Notes under the pieces: generated by a model | The model's database searches: none | What the model saw: the letters and a program-made list of their open reading frames with translations, nothing else | What the model was told of the DNA's origin: nothing | Translations under genes and position numbers: made by a program | Source: Isoetes taiwanensis | Taxonomy: Eukaryota > Streptophyta > Lycopodiopsida > Isoetales > Isoetaceae | NCBI GenBank assembly: GCA_021234155.1 | Contig: JAJEKV010000385.1 | Span: 1 to 64,000 of the forward strand | Direction of reading: 5' to 3' | Length of the DNA: 64,000 bases | Part shown: positions 26,423 to 36,656 of the stretch, piece after piece | Layout of the letters: each line of letters begins with the position of its first letter | Numbering within the stretch: position 1 is the stretch's first letter

Positions 26423-28060
26423 CCAATGACACCTTGCCATATGGCAGATGGGTCCCAATATTATTCTTATTACAAATACATGACTAGCTATTTGTGACTA
26501 GATATAACTAACTAGGCATGTGTCACTCATGTAATTAGACATGTGTATGCACAACTTTAATGGCCCACATGTATAACTTTAGTGTCACACATGTATAACA
26601 TGTTAAAATAACATGTTAGTGAGGTTGGCCTCTAGGTGGGTATATTATGTAACCTACGTAATATATCTAGCACCATTGGGTATTATATTGTTAGTATAAT
26701 ATGCTTAATGGTTTCCATGCACTACCATACTCAACGTATTGCCATCGGCCTCCACTTGTCGACCCTCGACATGCGGGCTACTTAAGTGGCATGCATGTGT
26801 TAAATCATACAACATCTAACCTTGTACATGATGTGGGTGTATAATATACATATTCATAGCATATATCTTTGGAGCGTCACATTCTCCCCATCTTGACATG
26901 ATGTTGTCCTCAACAACAGCGGCTTCTCCCCTCCTTAAAATCCCATATCAACCTTACAACATATTTATTTATGTACTTACTAGCTTATACAAGATTTAAA
27001 GGCGATAACTTCCAATTAGAGCAACATTTATCAAGAGTTTAACAAAATTTGAGGCTAGTAAGATAAGGCTTATCACAATTATTAACAACAAGAATCATTG
27101 CAATTTTAGGCAATGTTTACTTAAGTTAAAGTCCTAAACATTATCACATAATGTTTCGACAAAAACATCTGTCTAGAGCCCTATTCTCTGTATGGTGCTC
27201 TCCTGCTCATCCCTTTCTTGTCAAGGTTGGCTTTGAGTCACACACCCGTTAATTTTTTACTAGTAAATTATGTGGTTTCTTGGGACCACCCCTTAACTAA
27301 CCTATTTGAGCGAACTACTAGCTCAAGACTAGGTATGCATGCATGCAATCCATCATGCAATAAGGAACTTATAATGATCCCATCATAAGCCCATGATCGT
27401 CCTATGATGCTTACCCATTCATGATCCCTGTTCATGCCTACACATGGGACCCGAGATGGCATAAGATGGAGAAATCCGTGTCATGGCCCTTTGGCACAAA
27501 TGTTCCTATCATGCATTCTAACTATACTCATATGCAAGACACTCTCCCCATCTTAGCTCCAATGCACATGTTAAAGCTAATGCATTCACTTGCCGGGATG
27601 GTGTGGACTAAAATCTGTAATGGCTTGGCGTCGAATTGCTCTCAAGTAAATTGTGGACATTGTTTCTCCGGATCTTGCTTTAACATCCCGTTCGTCTTCC
27701 ATGGGTAAGTCTTTCCACTTGACCAAATCTTGAAGGAATTTTTGACTTTTTATCAAGAATTAAGCGGGGAACAATCTCGGTTTTCCTTTGTCATCTCTAA
27801 TAAGGCTAGAGTCTCAAACCTTCCTCCAAGTTTGGGTATGTTTCTTCAATAAGCATACATGGAAGACCTTGTGAACCCTAGATGAGTGGATAAATCAAGC
27901 TTATAGGATTGGCTCCCCATACGCTTTATAATCTTGAAGGATCCGTCGGCTTGGAGCAACCCCTCTTTTATACTTCTACCTAGACCAAATTTATACTAGA
28001 GGGGTTCTTACCCCGTTATCTCGGTGGAGTTTAACCATGGTTAGAATAGGCTGACTCGGA
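26423..28060 (-). mobile_element. Ty3/gypsy fragment: integrase C-terminus, chromodomain-like end and 3' flank
   Basis: On the minus strand, 28040-27800 decodes, with frame changes, to the integrase C-terminal phrases GSFKIIKRMGSQSYKLDLS and VFHVCLLKKH. 27760-27690 gives LVKWKDLPMED, the chromodomain-like end of plant gypsy polyproteins. About 26935-26880 encodes a polyprotein tail of the type EDNIMSRWGEC, after which the rest (26423-26870) is probably LTR or flank. The 5' two thirds of the element are missing. The copia LTR abuts its 3' side at 26422. Confidence 0.65.
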
Positions 28061-28639
28061 GGAGTTCGACACGCCAGATTCGTGGGGAGATAGAAAAAAC
28101 TAGAGCTTGTCCGACAGGCATTGGAATAAAGGGCAAAACAGATTGCGGTTGCTTGAAAACAAAATTGGTGAACATTTTTTACCTTTCATTTGAATTCACT
28201 ATTTTTGTTTGCAAATTTGTTACGAATGATCAATTGGATGCATGAAACCATGTCCATATTCAAGAACAAGAGGTATTTATTAGAAAAATTCTTGCTTTTG
28301 GGCTAGATGTTGATCTTGCACCTATGTTTGTGTTGGCGACATATGGAAATGAATCTAGAAATGTATACGTTCTTAAGCATGTTAAGCATTTATTTATTAT
28401 TTGGATCATTTTACGGCGGGGATGCATGCTTCTATATGTGAGCTCCAATTCTATGCAACAATTAGATGGCCAAAGATACCATGGAAGCAGTCCAAATTCT
28501 TGAGAAGGTGTGAATGCTCCTCACTGCTCTGCACGTTTTTTAATCTAAGATATGATTGGGGGATTGTAGCTTTTGATGCAACACTAGAATGTTCACTTTC
28601 AAAGATTGAATATATAAACTACTAATTTCGTTCACTTCC
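28061..28639. other. Region upstream of a LINE remnant
   Basis: Open frames at 28260-28448 (minus) and 28401-28625 (plus) are unrecognised. It may be the decayed upstream part of the LINE that starts to be readable at about 28640. Confidence 0.3.
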
Positions 28640-30306
28640 AATCCTTTCGTGATATTCTAGTTGCCTTCAAGGATATCTCTAGTATTGAGCTCAATGCAAA
28701 CAAATGTTCTATTCTATGGGCCTTGGATAGGCTATTGATCCTCGTGCTGAAGAATTTGTTTTCCCGGTGGTGGTAACAGGTGAGACAGTTAAGCTTCTAG
28801 GTCTACCACTATCTCTCTCGGATAGTATGAAAGGCTTGTGGTCTCCAATATTGGATAGGCTCAGGAAAAAAATGGGGTTGTAGTCTGCTAAAGGTTTAGC
28901 GAGTCTCGAGCGAATCCTTCTTTGCTAATGTTGTCTTTGCATCCTCCCATATTTATTTCTCATCAGTGATAGTGGCTCAAAAGAGTATATACAATCAGAT
29001 ACAGGTCATTATTAAGAAGTTCATTTGGGGTGGTATTGCTAAAATAGCATGGTCAGAACTATGTAGAGATAAGAGAGACGGAGGACTAGGTTGTAAAGAC
29101 TCTTTTATATAGGCATAAGCACTTGCAACCAAATTTGTTTGGCGTGTATTTCAAGAAGACTCATCTCCATCTATGGTATTTGTTAAACTTGGCTCAATCA
29201 ATATAAGATCCAATTAAGCGATCTCTTCCTAGAGGGAAGTGGGAGCCTTCTTTTATGATTTTAAAAGTGGCTCGGGTACTTCACCTATAATGAGAAGAAT
29301 ATTCCAGGCTTGGAAGGAGGTAATATCCGTATGCTTAGCATCCAATGTTCCTAACGAGGCTAGGAATTTCAGTATCTTCTGGAATACTAAGGTTGGAATA
29401 AGGAAGGTCTTCCTTTGGCCTTGGTCCATCCATTATATTTGTGAAGGGAAAGAGCGAGAGAGTGCAATGTCTACAACATTTATGGGAGAATGGCGGATGA
29501 TAGGGTATCTCGATTTTTATAAACATGACACGGACCAAGCTTTGACTACAAGGAGGTAGAAAAATATCTCGGCGACTTGATATTGGACCAATGCTTATGA
29601 GGATTATTATTGGAATCAAGAGGCCAAATAGATTATTTCCCAAGCTTGAGAATTCCACTGTTAAAGAGATATAATGGGCATATGAGTAGTGCAAGAGCAC
29701 TTATTAGATGATCAATTTATTACGGTTGCTTGACATGAATCACATGAATATAGCCGGATGGTGGGTTTGAGTTCTCTGAGAGGATGTTACTACTACCACG
29801 GGGAAAAGCGGACCTATATGTAAAATTGCGCTCTTCATGGCTACTTCCTTTATTCTGGACACTGCTAGAGGCATTGGATTGGGGAAAGCACACAAACTTC
29901 GTCCTTCAGTTATCCTTCACTGACCATGTTTCGTACCTTAATACCTACAAGTACTGACATATCATCTTTCCTTTGCATCTGTTTTCTGTATACAGGTTTT
30001 GGCTCACATGTATCTCTATAGTTCTTGATGAACAACTCGGAATGGAGAATTTTGGTTACATTTTAGTTGAAGATATCTCAGGAACTAATGCTAGTCCTAA
30101 AATTTCAGTGGTGGAAATATTTGAGACAATCACTATTTTTTTCTGATCTGATGCTCAAATTTACTGTTATCTCCTTTGTTATCACAGCTTTTACAGGACT
30201 TGGTATTTTGAATCCTTCATGGATCACTTGCTTGTCCCTTATGTACTTTTTATTCTATAATTAATGGAATAAAAATATCTCTTTCTCTCTCAAAAAAAAA
30301 AAAAAA
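28640..30306 (+). mobile_element. LINE remnant, reverse-transcriptase C-terminal part with poly(A)
   Basis: The conceptual translation, with frame changes, gives the stretch that follows the catalytic domain in plant LINE ORF2: SIELNANKCSILW (about 28685), VKLLGLPLSLSDSMKGLWSP (about 28790), SSHIYFSSVIVAQKSIYNQI (about 28950), KKFIWGGIAKIAWSELC (about 29010) and DKRDGGLGCKD (about 29070). 29239-29559 is an open frame that continues the ORF2 C-terminal region. The 3' non-coding part ends in 15 A at 30292-30306 after AATAAAAATATC. The copy is 5'-truncated and has many stops. Confidence 0.8.
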
Positions 30307-30944
30307 GGGAATGGCAGATGGAACTCCTGAGTAGTTATCGTGCCTTGTGTGGTGCCAAAACTCCACTAATAGCAGAGATGAGGCTGGGAATAACAACAAC
30401 CATTGCTAAACTTCTCCTATCGAATTCGTGGAAATCTCTGTGGACGTTAAAACATCTATTCTATTCTATTCTATTCTAAGAAACTTCAATTCTTTAGGTG
30501 GACCACGCTTCAAGGGGGTCTCAGTACTAAAGAAGTGTTACTTAAATAAAGGGATTGTGGTGATGATATGTGCCCTCACGGGATGCCACTCGAGAATCTC
30601 GGGCATCTCCTTTTTCCCATGATCTGTGAATTCTGGTGTTGGGTTTTCCCGATCCTAGGGATTGAACTTGTTCATCTTGCACAGCGAAGCTGCTTATCGA
30701 GGCTGGTAGGTGCGTCATTATTGCCTCCATGGTTAATGTGGCACTTTGGGTGATATGGAACACCGTGTGGCGTGGCATTAGGGGGACATTTGACCCCGGT
30801 GACTAAGTTAAAGAACATATTCAACATGAAAGTGGCTCTAATGGCCTTGTTCCATCATAGAAAGATGGGGATGGCGTACAATAAAGACTTTGGACAGAGT
30901 TGGAAACAGGGAATAAATTACTAATTGCATATTTCTTATTAGCC
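30307..30944. other. Spacer between LINE remnants
   Basis: Contains a short (CTATT)n run at 30456-30478 and overlapping unrecognised open frames at 30428-30778. Confidence 0.4.
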
Positions 30945-31500
30945 AGAATGACTTTAGCTAAACTTGCTCGATATTAATCCCGAAACTTTCTGTGGTTTAG
31001 CTAAACTCTACACATTTTTCCTCTCATACTTTCTAGCGTTTAGCTAAACTAACCCAAACATCAACCCAAAAATTTCTATGGTATGGCCAACAGAAAATAT
31101 TAAGCCAGATTACTATACTTTTTCTCAATATATTCCATTTATTTTGGTCATTTTCTTTGTGAAAACATTCTAAAATAATGCTAACTAACAAAGTCTAGGA
31201 CTCAAATTAATTCATAATGCTAGAAACTAAACTACTAATCCTATATTTCATATAAATTAGAATGATGTTGGCTAAACTGGCCCGAAATTCATTCTAAAAG
31301 TTCTTATGGTTTAGCTAAAAAATACAAAATTTCACTCTCTTACTTTCTAGCATTTGGCTAAAGAGCTCCAAAGTCGGTGCAGTCCCGAAAAAAGTTAAGC
31401 TAAAATTATTATTTTTTTCTCAATTTTTTCCATTTACTTTAGCCAAATTATTTTGAAAATGTGCTAAAAATTGCCAAATAGCTAAGTTTGCCCTTAAATT
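30945..31500. repeat. Diverged direct repeat, period about 314 bp
   Basis: Two units starting with AGAATGA at 30945 and 31259 share the order of features: TTAGCTAAAC..., then CCCGAAA, TGGTTTAGCTAAA, ACTTTCTAGC(G/A)TTT, TTTCTCAAT and TTCCATTTA. Each unit is rich in GCTAAA/TTTAGC words. No coding capacity. This may be a minisatellite-like or MITE-derived array. Confidence 0.7.
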
Positions 31501-31740
31501 ATTCCATGGTTGGAAAGTTCGCGGGGATTTTATAGCTACCGGATGTCGGTGGTTATATGATGATGGTCCACTTCCCACGGATAATGAGGAATGTACTCTT
31601 GGTAACTAAGTATCTTGGTCCTTTAGCTTGTGGTGTGTGGGCTGAGCTATGCCTACCATATAGGACCTACCCTGTGTGGAAAATGATGATTTTTAGTATC
31701 TATATATGGGGAAGAAGAGGTATTTCCAGTAGTACACACA

Positions 31741-31810
31741 CCTAAGACTCAATGGGCAAGCAATATATGATGTAACCTAAGACTCAATGGGCAAGCAATA
31801 TATGATGTAA
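31741..31810. repeat. Perfect tandem duplication of 35 bp
   Basis: 31741-31775 and 31776-31810 are identical (unit starts CCTAAGACTCAATGGGCAAG). The perfect identity points to a recent event or an assembly duplication. Confidence 0.95.
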
Positions 31811-31895
31811 CTTTTTATCTGTCCCATTAAGGGGACTCCTTGTATATTTGTACCATCTTATAATAATAATATACTCTTACCTTCAAAAAAAAAAA
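31811..31895 (+). mobile_element. LINE 3' end with poly(A)
   Basis: The sequence ends in AATAATAATATACTCTTACCTTC followed by A11 at 31885-31895. It follows the same TTC-A(n) pattern as the minus-strand LINE ends at 40020 and 55811. The coding body upstream (31557-31745) is too decayed to read. Confidence 0.55.
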
Positions 31896-32079
31896 CTAAT
31901 TTTTTATTTTTCTTGAAGGAACAACTTGCAAATCCACAAAAGAGGCTACCCGATCCTATTATCAATCTTTTACAGGTTTCACATCAAAGCTTACAGTTTT
32001 GTTTACTTCAGCTAAGGGCCAAAGATATTGAAATGTAGGAAAGGAGATGACATTCATCAAATTATGCAGTAATTTCTTT

Positions 32080-32390
32080 CTTGCTAATGAGAAGAGTCAT
32101 TTGTTGAACAAGCAATGGTAGAGTGTTTCTTATGATCTTGCCAAGGCATATGGCATGGACTTAAGTGCCAAACAAATAAGGGCAAAAATGGTGAAGTTGA
32201 AGGCAAAGTACAAGCGATCAAAAGCGGAATCCTCAAAGCTGGATGCTGCAACAAATTAACCCCTAAGAGATGTTGATGATCTCTTTTCAAGAGGTGCAAA
32301 GTGTCTAGGTGCACGGATGGCATCAATGGCGTTCTCGACCAAAGGGGACAAGCATCCCATGAAGCTAGGAATGTCATTTTGCCTTATTTA
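32080..32390 (+). other. Possible Myb/SANT-like (trihelix) remnant
   Basis: A plus-strand frame interrupted by stops reads WSVSYDLAKAYGMDLSAKQI then RAKMVKLKAKYKRSKAESS, which resembles the helix-turn-helix of plant Myb/SANT-like domains found in trihelix proteins and in the partner gene of Harbinger transposons. There is no transposase beside it. This rests on general resemblance only. Confidence 0.3.
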
Positions 32391-32399
32391 GGAAGAAGG

Positions 32400-32600
32400 T
32401 TCAAGCGGGTTGGAATCTTACTCTTCTCCCAATATCAAAGTCTTCTTTTGGCTTGTGTTGCATGATGATTTACTTTCGGTAGGATTTGTATGATTAAAAG
32501 GAATATCCAAGCGGTTGATTCTCCTATATGTTCCCTCTATGGCAACTAAGAAGAATACTGTTTTTTTCATATTTTTACATCCTATCATCCAACCTTTTTA
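32400..32600 (+). mobile_element. LINE remnant, zinc-binding region of reverse transcriptase
   Basis: The frame containing NIKVFFWLVLHDDLLSVGFV and GISKRLILLYVPSMATKKN matches the zf-RVT region (usual form '..FFWLLLH..LLT..L..R') near the C-terminus of plant LINE ORF2. Stops and frame changes show it is dead. Decayed LINE-like text continues to about 33080. Confidence 0.55.
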
Positions 32601-33080
32601 GGCTGGTTGGCTTGCATTGTGGGAGACATATCATTCGATCTTGCCGGTCTCTCTTCTTCTTTATCCTTCATTAAGGATTCTTCTTCTACTATCTCTATTG
32701 TATAGTGTTTCAAATTGCCATGTGGGTATATGGAAGCGAGAGAACCAATATGGATCTAGGCGATAGAAAGTGTGACATTTCCTGAATGAAGTTTAGCTTA
32801 TTAGATGCGATGTTGCTCACCATCTCCTTAGGAAAGAAAAATTTGATCGGGATTGGTTGGATTGGGGGCCTTTTAATTCTTCTTTCTTTTTCTGGGATCC
32901 TTTGTTTAATCAAAGCTCTTTTCTGGATTTCAGCATTGTTGAACAGTATTGTAAAGGTGTTTAGAGGAGTCCATTTGCTTTTGCTTGGTGACATTACGGT
33001 ACCCTCGACAGGCTGCCAGTGTACCTTTCGAATGCATTTTTTCCTAAAAGAAGGTTATAATGCTTACATCTTAAACAAGT

Positions 33081-33787
33081 ACTAGAAACGTATGCCTGGC
33101 GATGCCGGGCATTTCATATCAGAATTAGGGACAAAAATGCAGACGCCTTATGATATGCTTTTGGCTAAAAGTGGCATGATCTCACTAGAGGCTGAGGCGC
33201 TCTAAGGATTCGTGCAATATCTATATAACGTGAAATATGTGAAGGGGAAGGCGACCTGCCTTTTTTATGCTATGGAAACCACAAAGAGATAAAGGTTGGT
33301 ATGCAGACGGTTGAGAGTGTATGAGAAAATGGGGACACTTGTGGAAAGGATTTTTGGATAAATTAAAGCCATTAAAATGTCATCTTCTAACTTTGTTCTT
33401 CAATGTTATCAATTTCCTTATAGATAGCCAAGATTTGGCATTGCAAGGCATCATCTTTGCAGCATTTCTACAAAGACTTCTGGCATCTTTGGTTCATAAT
33501 TGACTAATACCCCAAATCTATGTAATCTATTCCATCGATATCGACCTTTCTATCCCACCTATCCACTCCATTCCATTCATTTATAGTCTATACTATGTAT
33601 TACATTCTACCAACAACCCATTCTATTCCACTTGGGCTATATCTATCCATTCCTCCTGTGACAAAGGAAGGGATTCCTACCTCCACTCCAGTATCTGAGA
33701 ATGCAACTTTGGTGTTCATAGACATTAGAGGATTCTACGCATTATGGGCGTGCAAAAATACATGGAACTCTTCACAAGAATATCGAC
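33081..33787. other. Spacer with T/C-rich TCTATTCCA words
   Basis: 33500-33650 is rich in degenerate TCTATCCATTCCA words, perhaps an old microsatellite. Short open frames at 33321-33503 and 33595-33801 are unrecognised. Confidence 0.35.
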
Positions 33788-34690
33788 ATGACAAGCGCTA
33801 ACATTTATCACTTGGTGATTACGATGCGAATACGTGAACTTGCGGTTGGCAATGACCCGGTGAAAGCAGATTCAAAGGCGGGTCCCATATTTGGTAGGCA
33901 CATATGGCGAGCGGGATGGGTGAACAAAGAAAGGGTGAAGGAATATCAATATTACATCACCCATATGTGCGATATGAAGCGACACCGGGGTCAACTTCGA
34001 TAATCTGGGGCTGGAGCCGTTTCACCTGGTGAAACCTTTGCACCAAAGAACACCCTTGCCACCAATGCACGTCGCGATATGAAGAACCGACAAGAAAATG
34101 AAGAAAAAATGGCGGACTTACTTCGCGGGTAAACCAATTTACAAGTTTGTCGGAATGGAAGGTGATCGCGTCTTTGAAGTGCAGGTTGAGACATCATATG
34201 CTTACTACATAGTTGACAAGCTTGTGCCCAAGGATGGTTGTGTCCTTGATTTCTTCTCAGTAGTCTTGCTTCAGTGTGTCGCCTTAATGCGAGGGAAAGA
34301 AAAGTATTTCTTTGAAAGAAAGCGAGGGGTAAAAGTATGCCCGATTTTTGAGGGCTTTCTGGATAAGCTTCGAAAAAATGGTTGGCGAGGGCAGGGGGGA
34401 CATTTGAAGAGGAGAAAGCGAGCTGTAAATGATCGACAAGATCAATTTAAATATTACCCGAGGAAAAGCAGATATATCTAAAATTGATGAAATCTTGGAT
34501 CAAATGGATGAGAAAAGCTATGAGGAAAGGATCGAGGAAGCGAAAAGACTTACAGGTCGAGAAAGGTATTATTGCGCTAGAGCAGTGTTTCAAAAATTGG
34601 GGCTTTAAACAAAAATTTGATGCCTACATGCCTTTCTTGGCCAGGTGGTCGAGTTCGAATCGTAGGCATGGGCGTGGACCCTAACGGATC
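33788..34690 (+). other. Chain of unrecognised plus-strand open frames
   Basis: Three plus-strand open frames, 33788-34003, 34098-34481 (127 codons) and 34484-34684, follow one another with small gaps and no large overlap. They share a lysine/arginine-rich, charged composition (RERVKEYQYY-like and EEAKRLTGRERYY-like phrases, the latter in a neighbouring frame at about 34540) with GMEGDRVFEVQVETSYAYYI in the middle one. This looks like one decayed protein of roughly 300 residues. I do not recognise the family. The gene content around it suggests a transposon protein such as a gag, but that is inference. Confidence 0.35.
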
Positions 34691-35560
34691 AAGAGGGTGA
34701 GCCATCGGTACACAAAACATCGAGGTTCAGCCAAAAAGCGAAGCTCTTCCATGCACCGGAAATGCTCGCTTTGTCTTTGTCGCGAGTGGCGCTTGCGATC
34801 GAAAAGCGGCGCTATGGATCGAGGCCCGGGCCGGATCCACATATCAAGTCCTTGCACATGCCATATGCGTAGACATCGGATGTAACGGCTATAGTGAGAT
34901 GGACCTGGAGAGGTTATACAAAGGGGAAGGAACATGTTGCTAGGATAGGCTTTCTTTGAGATAGGTGTTGTGCTGAGTCGATTATCGAAACCCGGATGGA
35001 CTAATTTACGCCCCTCGGCAAAGTAATGTACATTGAAATGTTTGAGGAATATAACTTACAATGCTTTGAAGTTTTCCACATCTTTGAGTTTTCTTGTTGT
35101 TTGAGTTTTGTTTCTTGTCTAAACTTTCCTTCACTCGATATTTTGCTAGCACTTTCTTAGAATTATTGGCGAAATTATTGGGTACCTTAACTTGACTCAA
35201 AATGTTAGCCACCGCGATCCTCATTATCACTTTGATTTCTTTTTTATCCATGTGTGAGACCTTAGCAGTTTGTGATATTATATCCATGGGCTAGCTAGGC
35301 GACTTCAAATCTTAAGCCATCGCGATCCTACTTTGAGTATTTTTACTCTTTCTTGTGGTTTGCTCTTACTCACAAAGGAGCTTGGGATAGCCTTATACAT
35401 GTCAAAGTCGGATACATATTTGGTTGTGACCAAAAAAGCGTGAAAAAACCGTCAACTTTTACTCTCGCAGCAGCTTGCGGTGTTTTATAGACAACCAAGA
35501 ACCTATTTCATGCTCAGCGAGAATTTCGAAATTCTCTAATTAATTAAATCGTGCTTTTAC
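34691..35560. other. Spacer, unrecognised open frames on both strands
   Basis: Arginine/serine-rich plus-strand text at 34697-34885 and a lysine-rich minus-strand frame at 35006-35287 have no recognisable domain. Confidence 0.3.
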
Positions 35561-36016
35561 TTGTTCTTGCTCGGGAAGCTACTTCAAAATCTGAGGATCG
35601 GAAGAAGCGGCAAAACCGGATACATGCGCAGCGTATCGTGGGATAATACTAAAGCTGCCTTGATTTTACTTGAATGCACCTTCTGCATCCGCGCTCATTT
35701 TTTCTTCTTCATTCTTTGCTCCAGTTGCCATAGCCGGTTCAAACAACGATCGCCCCTAAACTTACCTAGTCATCGCGATTTTTTGCAGGAAGATCGCGAA
35801 GCTTCGAGCCTTGCGGTTCTAAGGAAGCTTGGATCAAAAGCTGTCCACCTTACCCCAATTTGTTGTTCAGGCATAGGAAAACACGCATGTGCAGGCATAG
35901 GAAAACACGCATGTCTCGGCGGGGTTCGACGCCGGAGGTCTCGAACAAAAGCGTGGCAACAAAATATGAAGATAGATAAGATTAGCGGAAATATTCGGGA
36001 GGAACAAAAACAATGA
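35561..36016 (+). other. 151-codon open frame with an internal 8-residue repeat, unrecognised
   Basis: One of the longer open frames outside retroelements. Its first codon is TTG rather than ATG. It has a hydrophobic, phenylalanine-rich stretch around residues 45-55 and then a directly repeated octapeptide beginning GIGKHAC, caused by the 24-bp tandem repeat at 35868-35915. The C-terminus is basic. I do not recognise a family, and the frame may be open by chance. Confidence 0.25.
35868..35915. repeat. 24-bp tandem duplication
   Basis: The unit CAGGCATAGGAAAACACGCA (plus TGTG/TGTC) occurs twice in direct succession, with only the last base differing. Confidence 0.95.
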
Positions 36017-36656
36017 AAAACTCAAAGGCGCATTATATATGTCTAGAAAAAATTTGAATGCGATTCTTGGACAAAAATAAACAAAAGCGGTATTCTAAAG
36101 TCCCAAAAAAATCCCCAGCAATAACAGCAAATCTCATGTGTTTGTGAGTTTTGATCGCCCATGAGGCTTGGGTAATATTACCAACACTAACAAAATAGAC
36201 AACTAGTTTTGTCACAAAAATCAACAAATTTATTGATCCCCATGAATGAGAGCAGGGTGAAGAAATTACTGTCCTGAAAATGCCATGCCATTGAGCTTTG
36301 TATTTTTGAATTTAAATTTGACACATGCCTCAATGGTGCCTATGCTCATGGAGGTTTAACATGTAATGTAAGTCAGTTGTGGATGATAAACTGTAGTGGA
36401 GCCATAACCCCAACAATTTTGACCTGACAAAAAAGGTGAAAACTGAGATTTCCGGCCTGTACAACAAAAGGCAGCAGAATAATCACTGGAAGTGTTTTCA
36501 GTTTTGCTTTAAACACTCAAAGTTACATGTATGCTCCGTACATTTCTGTGCCCTGTTGTTACTTTAAACTGGAAGATCCATAATGCTTCTGTTTAGATAG
36601 ACAATAAGCCTAATTTATTGCTCGCATATAGGCAAATGCTTCAAACATGATTCAAA

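Noticed and set aside
31741-31810. CRISPR-like repeats
   Set aside because: Two directly adjacent copies without spacers, in a plant nuclear context.
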